Shown here: piece by piece, positions 15,279 through 21,640 of the stretch
Layout: every line of letters starts with the position of its first letter
Position numbering within the stretch: the first letter of the stretch is position 1
Assembly (NCBI GenBank): GCA_020024325.1
Contig: JAHHTY010000018.1
Coordinates: 1 to 30,898 of the forward strand
Direction: 5' to 3'
Length of the DNA stretch: 30,898 nt
Origin: Negativibacillus sp.
GTDB lineage: Bacteria > Bacillota > Clostridia > Oscillospirales > Ruminococcaceae
Made by a program: the position numbers and the translations under genes
The notes under the pieces: model-generated
Told to the model about the DNA's origin: nothing
What the model saw: the letters and a program-made list of their open reading frames with translations, nothing else
Databases searched by the model: none

Positions 15279-16342
15279 TGAAGAAAACATATCGTCCGGG
15301 AGTATACTCCCAATACGATATTGTGAGTCGTCCAAAAAGAAATCAGGATTGTTGTGTTTTTTTCTGTGGAGGGGCAAAAGTACAGAACGGGAAAAACTTG
15401 CCGGCAGGGGAAATAGTACAACTGAATTCGATTGCCCAGTTGAAGGAATATTTTGCAACGGAGGGAGATGGGGAGGTTTTTTGCAATCTTTGTTCGGTGC
15501 TGCTGCATGGCGGAGTGGGAAAGGTGTACGCAGTTCCGCTGACTATCGACGGGAGCAAGGCAGCAGCAAGTCAATACGCAGCGGCATTTGAAAAGCTGTG
15601 CAGGGTAAAGCACAGTGGAATCATGTTTTGTGACAGCATGGAAGAAAGCGTTTTAGAACAGCTTGTGGGTGCAGTACGGGAAGCTGCACAAAGACAAAAA
15701 GAGAGAATTGCGGTAGCGGCAGTGAGCAAAGAAACAGCACAGCAGGTGGCAAAAAAGCAAAATCAGGAACGATTGGTGCTGTGCTGCCAAAAGACAAATA
15801 GTATTTTTTATTCTCAGGAATCAGAATTAGTGAGTGCAGCGGCATTGGCAGCGATGCTTGCGACAGAAAGACCTACCGACAGTTTTCATTTTAAAATTTT
15901 GGAAACACTGAAAGCAGTGGAAGAACTGACAGAAGAAGAAACGGAAGCAATGCTGCAAAGCGGTGTAACCGTGCTGGAAGAAAGTGAAACAGGAGTAGAA
16001 TGTATTCGCTGTGTGACCAGCAGAACACAAAGCAACGGGGAAGAAGACAGAAGTTTTACGCAAGTAAATACAATTATGATGATAGATGATGTAATTCGGG
16101 CAGTGCGGGAAAGACTTTCGGACTTGATACGAGGGGGACAGGCAGTGTTTTCGGAGGACAGCATTGCCTCACAAACTGCGGTGGTGTTGGATGAAAAAAA
16201 GCAAGAAGGGTATTTGACCGATTTTGAACCTCCGATTGTTTATCGACAGACACAGGATTCTTCGGTATGCACTGTAGAATTAGAATTTCATCTGGCATCT
16301 GTGTTGAGCCAGATTTATCTGGTAGCACATATTTCACTTTAA
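15278..16342 (+). CDS. Contractile tail sheath protein (XkdK-like, compact)
   Basis: This 354-residue sheath protein forms the contracting outer tail tube. The N-terminus KKTYRPGVYSQYDIVSRP is the classic sheath opening strand that links to neighbouring subunits. The C-terminal domain includes NTIMMIDDVIRAVRERLSDLIRGG (about 267-290), and the end FHLASVLSQIYLVAHISL contains the terminal strand needed for the interlocking mesh. At 354 residues it is shorter than PBSX XkdK and lacks extra surface domains, like the compact sheaths of clostridial myophages and diffocins. ATG 15278 with AAAGGAG at 15263-15269 is chosen over TTG 15275. Presence of both end strands indicates an intact, assembly-competent sheath. 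Confidence 0.9.
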   Translation: MKKTYRPGVYSQYDIVSRPKRNQDCCVFFCGGAKVQNGKNLPAGEIVQLNSIAQLKEYFATEGDGEVFCNLCSVLLHGGVGKVYAVPLTIDGSKAAASQYAAAFEKLCRVKHSGIMFCDSMEESVLEQLVGAVREAAQRQKERIAVAAVSKETAQQVAKKQNQERLVLCCQKTNSIFYSQESELVSAAALAAMLATERPTDSFHFKILETLKAVEELTEEETEAMLQSGVTVLEESETGVECIRCVTSRTQSNGEEDRSFTQVNTIMMIDDVIRAVRERLSDLIRGGQAVFSEDSIASQTAVVLDEKKQEGYLTDFEPPIVYRQTQDSSVCTVELEFHLASVLSQIYLVAHISL

Positions 16343-16354
16343 GGAGGAAAAAGA

Positions 16355-16729
16355 ATGTCGTTGGTTTCTATTCCGACCAGTGAAGATATTTATATTGAGG
16401 TGAATGGCAGGAAGGTGGCGGCAGCACAAAGTTACCGAGTAAAGTCTTCCAGAGAGAGCAGATACATAGAGGCATTTGGCAGCCGAGAGCCGGTTGGGAC
16501 GGTAGGGGGCAGGGTAAAACATTGGATTGAATTAAGCCGTGTGTGTCTGTGCCAGCCGCAGAGTATGGACTTTTATGAGTTGAGCGGATTTAATGTGGTG
16601 GTGGTTCGTCCAGACTGCAAGATTATTTACTCAGGATGTGAGTGGGCAGATATTACCCAGTCGGTATCAGTAGGTGAAGTGATACTGGAAAAGATAAGCC
16701 TTGTAGCAAGCAGAAGAATTAAAATTTAG
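16355..16729 (+). CDS. Tail tube (core) protein (XkdM-like)
   Basis: This 124-residue protein directly after the sheath fits the inner tail tube. It is beta-rich with features of XkdM/gp19-type tubes: PTSEDIYIEVNGRKVAAAQSYRVKSSRE (about 7-34), GTVGGRVKHWIELSRVCL (about 48-65) and a C-terminal WADITQSVSVGEVILEKISLVASRRIKI strand pair. Length is near the usual for clostridial tubes. The gene has AAGGAGG and a 12-base gap after the sheath. Confidence 0.82.
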   Translation: MSLVSIPTSEDIYIEVNGRKVAAAQSYRVKSSRESRYIEAFGSREPVGTVGGRVKHWIELSRVCLCQPQSMDFYELSGFNVVVVRPDCKIIYSGCEWADITQSVSVGEVILEKISLVASRRIKI

Positions 16730-16739
16730 GAGGATATGA

Positions 16740-17030
16740 GTGGAGGAAAGATTGCAAAAACTTTCTGCATTGGAAGAACTTCAGTTGGAGGGATTAGCTC
16801 GACAGGGGTATTACTATCTGTGCATGAATTTAATTGCTTATGAAGACGATAAAGATTTATGGGCAATAGCAAACAATGCAGCACTTGTCTGCCTTTCTTT
16901 AAAAAAGGGCAATACAAGGAAGTTTTATAGTGTATCGCAGGTATGTGATACACTAAACTTAGGGGAGATTGCAAAGCTTGTACAGGAGTATCAGGAGAGG
17001 TTTGAGGAGGAGAGGGTATTACTCGATTGA
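16740..17030 (+). CDS. Tail assembly chaperone, first frame (XkdN-like)
   Basis: This 96-residue protein follows the tube gene, the position of the tail assembly chaperone. It is helical, and its C-terminus YSVSQVCDTLNLGEIAKLVQEYQERFEEE resembles the end of XkdN-like chaperones, where a turn is followed by an EI-x-LV-x-Y helix. GTG start with AGGAGG at 16728-16733. The stop overlaps the next start as TTGA. In many phages the two chaperone frames are joined by ribosomal frameshifting. The next ORF is in the -1 frame here, but it opens only after 17005 and no classical XXXYYYZ slip site is present in the shared stretch, so coupling by re-initiation seems more likely. Confidence 0.62.
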   Translation: MEERLQKLSALEELQLEGLARQGYYYLCMNLIAYEDDKDLWAIANNAALVCLSLKKGNTRKFYSVSQVCDTLNLGEIAKLVQEYQERFEEERVLLD

Positions 17031-17419
17031 CAGAAGAAAATAGAAGGGTGTTTGAAAAAATCAGACTTTTTTCGGAGCGGAGTGAAAAACCAATATTCCC
17101 TAAAAAAATCTATCCTCAATCGCAGGGAATGTTTTTCAATGAAGAAAAAGAAGATATTAAAAATCAAAGGAATAAAAATTTTGTGCAAAGTGAGGACGAA
17201 AATTCGGAGTATTTAAAAGAAAATATTTCCCGGGAAAAGGTTGTACACCAAGATGATATTATAAATAACGATTATCAAGATAGTTTATCGGAAGAATTAT
17301 TAGGAGAAAACAACCTTCCTAAAGGTACAGAATACGGCACAGCACAAAAGATTTCGGATGAGCTGGAGAGGTTATCCCAACGATACGCAAGGGAGATGGA
17401 GGAGTGGTTGTATGACTAA
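17027..17419 (+). CDS. Charged protein at the tape-measure position (second chaperone frame?)
   Basis: This 130-residue, very hydrophilic and probably disordered protein has no hydrophobic segment. It is rich in Glu, Lys, Asn and Asp, with a C-terminal helix (AQKISDELERLSQRYAREMEEWLYD). That ending resembles the second chaperone frame in clostridial prophages, where a helix with R-R/Q-Y occurs. It begins at TTG 17027, four-base overlapping the first chaperone ORF. In all ordinary tailed phages the tape-measure gene, usually several hundred to over a thousand codons, would follow or occupy this place; here the next gene overlaps by 8 bases. It could be a mini tape measure, but it lacks the expected hydrophobic region. 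A 13/14 Noc-type palindrome lies at 17225-17238. Confidence 0.5.
   Translation: MTEENRRVFEKIRLFSERSEKPIFPKKIYPQSQGMFFNEEKEDIKNQRNKNFVQSEDENSEYLKENISREKVVHQDDIINNDYQDSLSEELLGENNLPKGTEYGTAQKISDELERLSQRYAREMEEWLYD
17225..17238. promoter_or_regulatory. Noc-type palindrome, 13/14 match
   Basis: ATTTCCCGGGAAAA lies inside the charged ORF and differs from the Noc consensus only in its last base. The 12-base palindrome TTTCCCGGGAAA is complete. Confidence 0.55.
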
Positions 17420-17765
17420 TTTGAGATTTAAAGAATACACTTTCCGAAACAATCCACGCAAGTTGGTGGTAAAGTGTTCTCAAAGGACGACAAGAGCTTG
17501 CTGTTTTGGATTTGGAGAAACACTCCAGTTATTGGGGAAAGGACTTGTTGCGGTAGAAGGAGAGGGGGAACTGTTTGGGGATGATGCCCAGGAACAATTT
17601 ACAGTCCTCAAAAATTTGATGCAGCAAGGAGGCAGTGGAATTTTGAGCGGAGCAGGGCTAGAGCCGATGAGGGCGGTATTTGAGGACTTGCAGATGCTGG
17701 GAAACGGAGGAGATCAAGTGATTATATATCGCTTTCGTTTTGTGGAGCAAAGAGAGATGAATTAA
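17412..17765 (+). CDS. Small baseplate/hub adaptor protein (XkdP position)
   Basis: This 117-residue protein precedes the hub gene, where PBSX-type clusters encode XkdP. The opening LRFKEYTFRNNPRKLVVKCSQ resembles the N-terminal part of XkdP/DNA-circularisation-N-like tail proteins that begin with F-x-F-x-x-NP. The C-terminal strand QVIIYRFRFVEQ also fits. The usual LysM domain of XkdP is missing, so it is a short version. ATG 17412 with GGAGGAG at 17398-17404 overlaps the previous gene by 8 bases, and the next gene begins one base after its stop. Assignment comes from position and weak similarity. Confidence 0.5.
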   Translation: MTNLRFKEYTFRNNPRKLVVKCSQRTTRACCFGFGETLQLLGKGLVAVEGEGELFGDDAQEQFTVLKNLMQQGGSGILSGAGLEPMRAVFEDLQMLGNGGDQVIIYRFRFVEQREMN

Positions 17766-18683
17766 ATGGGAATGAGTTTTTTTCTATGGACAGTAGATGG
17801 GAAAAGGCGTAAAATCAGCTGCCCGATTGAATTTTCTTATTTATCTTCCGTTGATACTCCGGCAGATAGCTTGAAAGCGGTGTTTTTTATTGAAGACCCG
17901 AAGCTTTGGAGAACAGAAATTGCACAGGTACAGGTAGAACTTGAAGGAAAGCAGCTGTTTCATGGTGGTTGTGACAAACAGGTCATAAGTATGGGGGAAA
18001 ATGGTTGCAGACTGACATTGTGGGCAAGGTCTGATGCGGCAGTTTTACTGGATAACGAAGCGATTCCACAGGAGTATACTCATGTTTCATTGGACGAAAT
18101 ATTTGATCGCCATATCAGACCTTACGGTTTTCAAAACAATTTAGGAAGTAATGCAAAATTACCATTTTACCGTGTTGGAAAAGGGATGAGTGAGTGGGAA
18201 GCATTTTCGCATTTTTGCAGTTGTGCGGTAAAAAAACTTCCGTATGTTTTGGGTGCGAAGGTGTGCTTTTTGACACAGGGCAAGGGAAGTCGGATCATTT
18301 TACCCCAAAATACACCTATTTTGAGTGCAAGTGAAACGATTCGGAGAACACAGGCCATTTCTCAGGTTTTGATTCGGGACAGTACAGGAAGATACAGCGG
18401 GAAAATTGAGAATAGACAAGCACAGCAAGCAAAGATTTTACGCAGAAGATGCTTGATTCCATCAACACAGTGGGAATGGAGTCCAAAAGACGCAGAATAT
18501 AGAATGGAGCGGTCGATGCAGGGCAGAATTCAAAAAGAAGTCTGCCTTGCAGGGCTAATGGATTGGGAATTGGGAGAACAGGTGGTACTGAATCAACCAC
18601 AGATATATTTCCGAGGAAATATTGTAAGTCGTGAGTTGGAATTTACAAAAAGCGGCGAGTTTACAAGGTTGATTTTAGAATAG
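17766..18683 (+). CDS. Baseplate hub protein, gpD/XkdQ-like
   Basis: This 305-residue protein would be the central baseplate hub that joins tube and spike. An N-terminal beta domain (about 1-95) has WRTEIAQVQVELEGKQLFHGGCDKQVI and GCRLTLWARSDAAVLLDNEAIPQEYTHVSL, followed by helical IFDRHIRPYGF. A middle domain (about 135-215) and a second barrel (about 250-305, EVCLAGLMDWELGEQVVLNQPQIYFRGNIVSRELEF) complete the late-control-D/XkdQ pattern. The length is close to XkdQ. It starts immediately after the preceding stop. A 12/14 Noc-like palindrome occurs at 18607-18620. Confidence 0.75.
   Translation: MGMSFFLWTVDGKRRKISCPIEFSYLSSVDTPADSLKAVFFIEDPKLWRTEIAQVQVELEGKQLFHGGCDKQVISMGENGCRLTLWARSDAAVLLDNEAIPQEYTHVSLDEIFDRHIRPYGFQNNLGSNAKLPFYRVGKGMSEWEAFSHFCSCAVKKLPYVLGAKVCFLTQGKGSRIILPQNTPILSASETIRRTQAISQVLIRDSTGRYSGKIENRQAQQAKILRRRCLIPSTQWEWSPKDAEYRMERSMQGRIQKEVCLAGLMDWELGEQVVLNQPQIYFRGNIVSRELEFTKSGEFTRLILE
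18607..18620. promoter_or_regulatory. Weak Noc-type palindrome, 12/14 match
   Basis: ATTTCCGAGGAAAT keeps both six-base arms of the Noc site but not the central pair. It lies in coding sequence and is low confidence alone. Confidence 0.25.
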
Positions 18684-18698
18684 GGGGAAGAAGCGAAA

Positions 18699-19034
18699 AT
18701 GTGGCTTGCAAAACGTGATTCATTGAAAAAACGAGAAAATGCAACCAAAATGATTTATGCAAAACAGGACGCACAGGGTATTATAGGAGAGAGCGAACAC
18801 AGAGAAGTGCCTCTTTGTATGCCGTATGGTATTTATGCAAAGTTGCCGCAAACAACACAGATATTGGTACTGTCTGCATTGGGAACGGAAGTTTGTATGG
18901 GTGTAATACAGGAAAATCCGCCGCAACTGAAGGATTTGCAGGATGGTGAGCTTTTACTTTGTTCTGAGGGAGGAGCCAGTATTCGTTTGTGCAATGATGG
19001 GAAAGTTCTTATCAACGGGAAGATAATTGCATAA
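18699..19034 (+). CDS. Baseplate assembly protein V/spike-like protein
   Basis: This 111-residue protein has an N-terminal basic helix, a small OB-like strand set (about 20-75: IYAKQDAQGIIGESEHREVPLCMPYGIYAKLPQTTQILVLSALGTEVCMGV), and a short repetitive beta end (GELLLCSEGGASIRLCNDGKVLINGKII). The ending is typical of gpV/gp45-type spikes, whose C-terminal strands form a triple beta-helix that punctures the envelope. It is very short for a spike, and no separate tip (PAAR) gene was seen in the cluster. It starts after AGGGGGAAG. Confidence 0.6.
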   Translation: MWLAKRDSLKKRENATKMIYAKQDAQGIIGESEHREVPLCMPYGIYAKLPQTTQILVLSALGTEVCMGVIQENPPQLKDLQDGELLLCSEGGASIRLCNDGKVLINGKIIA

Positions 19035-19041
19035 GGAGGAG

Positions 19042-19413
19042 ATGTGCCTGGATACACTGTTATGTCATGGAGATCACAAACGAGATCAACAGGGATTTGT
19101 ACAGAAGGTTGATGGTGCCCAAGAGGCAATCCAGCGGGTGATGATTCGGTTATCTGTTCCAAAAGGCAGTTTTGTACCCGACCCGAACTTAGGAAGCAGA
19201 TTGTTTTTATTGGGACAAAGCCCGGTCGAACAAACTGAGGAGCTGGCACTGGAATATGCAAAAGAAGCGTTGCTGGATGAAAAAGAGGTGCAGGCAGTGT
19301 CGGTAAAAAAAATCTCCAAAACAGGGGAAGGATTAGAGCTTGAATTTGAACTGGAATATCTGGGAAAAGATGCTTTTGAACGTTTTGGAGTGAAGTGGGA
19401 GTTGAATTTTTAA
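19042..19413 (+). CDS. Baseplate wedge protein, gp25/GPW-like (XkdS)
   Basis: This protein of about 123 residues belongs to the GPW/gp25 family, a baseplate wedge component that initiates sheath assembly. The core GAQEAIQRVMIRLSVPKGSFVPDPNLGSRLFLLGQ (about 29-63) includes the conserved R-LGSR-type segment. It is followed by the helix EELALEYAKEALLDEKEVQAVSV and strands to the C-terminus. The start is uncertain. ATG 19042 lies only two bases after AGGAGG; TTG 19027 is in frame and overlaps the spike gene; CTG 19048 would have better spacing. Family assignment is firm and only the first residues are doubtful. Confidence 0.78.
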   Translation: MCLDTLLCHGDHKRDQQGFVQKVDGAQEAIQRVMIRLSVPKGSFVPDPNLGSRLFLLGQSPVEQTEELALEYAKEALLDEKEVQAVSVKKISKTGEGLELEFELEYLGKDAFERFGVKWELNF

Positions 19414-19425
19414 AGGGGAGAGCTG

Positions 19426-20514
19426 ATGGAGAAAAATTTACAGGGCTTTTTGGAACAGATGCAGCTTCATTATGAGGAGTTATCTGGAATGCGTGCGGAT
19501 GATGCTTCTGATATTGGAATACGTTTTAAAATTTTGGCAGAACAGCTGGAACGGTTATATATTGAATTGGAAGAAGCGAAAAAACAAGCTTTTGCAGCGA
19601 CAGCAACAGGGAAATATTTAGAGAAGCACGCTATGCAAAGAGGAATTGATCGCAAACCGGCAATTTGTGCAAGAGGAAAAGTGTGTTTTTCCCGTTCGCA
19701 GAGTGCTGCTGTTGATTTGGAAATTCCAAAGGGGATTTTGCTGATGTGCAGCGCACAAAGGGAAAATCCCCTGCGTTTTATCACAACAGAAAGAGTGGTG
19801 ATGAAGGCAGGAAAAACAGAGGTTTTGGCAGCTGTGGAGTGCCAAACTGCGGGCAAACAGGGAAATTTGGCAGCAGGAATGTTGACAGTGATGGTGACAC
19901 CGGTACAGGGAATTGCACAGGTGAGCAATCCGCAAGCGCTTGTATCGGGAGAAGATGCAGAAAGTGATGAATCACTTAGAAAAAGATTGATGGACAGCTA
20001 TCGTGCAGTGACCAATGGAACAAACGAAGCTTTTTATTACCATAAGGCGATGGAATATCCGGGAGTATCTTCTGCAAAGGTATTGCCACGGGTGAATGGC
20101 AAAGGTACAGTTGGAATCCTTGTTTGGGGTGAAGGTGTGGATGATTTGCTGTTAGAAAAAATGAAACAGGAAATTGGGCAAATCAAAGAAATCAATGTGG
20201 ATATGACAGTAGAGCGTGCAGTTGCAAAGCCAATATCTATATCAGCAAAAATTGCAGTAGAAGATGGGTACAGCTATGAAGATGTCAGCAAGGAATGTGC
20301 AAAGGTGTTGAGCGAGTATATGCAGCATCGTCAAATTGGTCAGCCGTTGTACTCTGCAATGCTGATGAAAGAAATACTGGGCTGCACGGGTGTAGCAAAT
20401 TGCAGCATTATCATGCCGGAGCAGGATTTATATCCGCTGGAAAAAGAAATATTCACCTTGTCTGAGTGTTCAGTCAGTCAGATGGAACATCGCAGAGGGG
20501 GAGAAAGCAGGTGA
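19426..20514 (+). CDS. Baseplate J/gp47-like protein (XkdT)
   Basis: This 362-residue baseplate wedge protein has the normal length for XkdT/gpJ. An N-terminal helical region (1-60) ends in FAATATGKYLEKHAMQRGIDRKPA, a typical J-family motif. The central beta region (about 80-180) has GNLAAGMLTVMVTPVQGIAQVSNP. ESDESLRKRLMDSYRAVTNGTNEAFYYHKAMEYPGVSSAKVLPRVNGKGTVGILV (about 184-240) is the family hallmark. The start has GGGGAGAG, 12 bases after the wedge gene. Its stop overlaps the next start as GTGA. Confidence 0.92.
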   Translation: MEKNLQGFLEQMQLHYEELSGMRADDASDIGIRFKILAEQLERLYIELEEAKKQAFAATATGKYLEKHAMQRGIDRKPAICARGKVCFSRSQSAAVDLEIPKGILLMCSAQRENPLRFITTERVVMKAGKTEVLAAVECQTAGKQGNLAAGMLTVMVTPVQGIAQVSNPQALVSGEDAESDESLRKRLMDSYRAVTNGTNEAFYYHKAMEYPGVSSAKVLPRVNGKGTVGILVWGEGVDDLLLEKMKQEIGQIKEINVDMTVERAVAKPISISAKIAVEDGYSYEDVSKECAKVLSEYMQHRQIGQPLYSAMLMKEILGCTGVANCSIIMPEQDLYPLEKEIFTLSECSVSQMEHRRGGESR

Positions 20515-21131
20515 ATTGTCGAGAGTTAATCTACCAAAGAATGAAATCACTGCATTTATATCGTTTCCCAAAAGAAAAAATGACATTGGTGCAGTGCGAA
20601 TTGGAGAGCTATCTTTGTGTCTTGGAGCAGTTGCAGGAACAAATCAAAAAGATTTATAGCGATTCGGTTTTGGAAGATTGCAGTGAGCAGAGGCTGGAAG
20701 AATTTGAAAGGCTGATGGCAATACCAATCTCCCCCAAAATTCCGATAGAAAAGCGAAGAAAAATAGCACAGAGTAAGTGGAGTATTGCGCCGAGTGATTA
20801 TCATAGAGAAGGTTTGGAACGTGCTTTGCGTGCTTTGGGAATTCGGGCAGAGGTGAAAGAAAAGCCCGGCAGCGGTAACATTATAGTAACCGCAAAGGAG
20901 ATGGCAAACAGTGACATGACATTGGATGAAGCAAAACAAGTATTCCGAGCTTTAATGCCGGCACATCTGGAAGCGGAGTTTGTAACCGGAGGGATTTGTT
21001 TTGCAGAGTTTGACAGTATGGACAAGAGCTGCGCAGAAATTGATGAGATGGATAAAAGCTGGTCACAGCTGGAGATGATGGGAAAAGAAGAATGGGTAGG
21101 AGGAGAGAGAAAAGTTGCCAAGCAGCTATAA
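20511..21131 (+). CDS. Tail protein I-like baseplate protein (XkdU/YqbU)
   Basis: This 206-residue protein matches the XkdU/gpI position and pattern. A helical N-terminus (VQCELESYLCVLEQLQEQIKKIYSDSVLEDCSEQRLEEFERLMAI) is followed by an alpha/beta domain (about 70-165, EGLERALRALGIRAEVKEKPGSGNIIVTAKE and LDEAKQVFRALMPAHLEAEF). The C-terminal 40 residues hold three imperfect D-S/E-MDKSW-type repeats, probably for fibre attachment. The GTG start overlaps gpJ by four bases. The fibre gene overlaps its end by 17 bases. Confidence 0.75.
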   Translation: MNCRELIYQRMKSLHLYRFPKEKMTLVQCELESYLCVLEQLQEQIKKIYSDSVLEDCSEQRLEEFERLMAIPISPKIPIEKRRKIAQSKWSIAPSDYHREGLERALRALGIRAEVKEKPGSGNIIVTAKEMANSDMTLDEAKQVFRALMPAHLEAEFVTGGICFAEFDSMDKSCAEIDEMDKSWSQLEMMGKEEWVGGERKVAKQL

Positions 21132-21597
21132 AACAGAAAATCTTGGGCTAAACCGCTTTGTTGGAACAGACCACCCGAAGATGGAAGATTTTAATTTTGA
21201 TAATCAGCAGATTGATACAAAGTTTCAGGAGCATATTCGTTCACAGCTTCATCTGAGCGAGCAGGACAGGCAAAGCCTAAAAAGTGCAAAATATATAACG
21301 GGAAGTTATACAGGAAACGGTGAGGCGTCAAGAACCATACAGATTGGTGCATCGGTATCATATGGGGTTGTGTTTGCAGTAGGGGAAGCATTAAGCTATA
21401 TAACAGGTTCATCTGGGATAAATCATATTTATTTAGGAATGATGTCCGATAAAGGATGCAGCAAAGGTGTCACATTGGCAACGGATGGTTTTACTGTACA
21501 ACAGAGTACAAACAATCCGCCAGATGGCAAAAAAAATATGCTTAACCAGCAAGGGAAAACGTATGTTTATTTTGCCTTTCCGAAAAATGAAAGATAA
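21115..21597 (+). CDS. Short tail-fibre/receptor-binding-like protein
   Basis: This 160-residue protein is the last gene of the cluster. The N-terminus NLGLNRFVGTDHPKMEDFNFDNQQIDTKF (about 8-36) resembles the attachment end of many clostridial tail fibres (LGL-x(n)-D-x(n)-FN-x-N-x-x-ID). The C-terminal domain begins with GSYTGNGEASRTIQIGASVSYGVVFAVGE, a common beta-sandwich fibre tip. Most fibres are much longer and need a chaperone; neither is present here. TTG start with AGGAGGAGAG. A 19-base terminator hairpin follows directly. It is the only candidate receptor-binding gene. Confidence 0.62.
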   Translation: MPSSYKTENLGLNRFVGTDHPKMEDFNFDNQQIDTKFQEHIRSQLHLSEQDRQSLKSAKYITGSYTGNGEASRTIQIGASVSYGVVFAVGEALSYITGSSGINHIYLGMMSDKGCSKGVTLATDGFTVQQSTNNPPDGKKNMLNQQGKTYVYFAFPKNER

Positions 21598-21640
21598 AGA
21601 ATGAGGGGAAGGATTTATAATCCTTCCCCTCATTCTTTAA
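21596..21640 (+). terminator. Long bidirectional terminator at the right border of the cluster
   Basis: A perfect stem of about 19 bases (21596-21614 with 21620-21638, loop TTATA) has GAATGAGGGGAAGGAT in one arm. It lies between the converging fibre and ftsK genes and can serve both, with short T-tracts on each side. Confidence 0.9.

Noticed and set aside
17003..17030. Programmed -1 frameshift joining the two chaperone ORFs
   Set aside because: The second ORF is in the -1 frame, but the shared open stretch starts only after a stop at 17003-17005 and contains no XXXYYYZ slip site; the TTGA overlap explains the arrangement better.
9388..21597. R-type tailocin (headless) interpretation
   Set aside because: Terminase, portal, protease and capsid genes are all present and look intact, so a head is expected.
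8793..21640. Attachment-site direct repeats flanking the particle cluster
   Set aside because: No matching repeat was seen when comparing the two border regions, and no tRNA or integrase is present.
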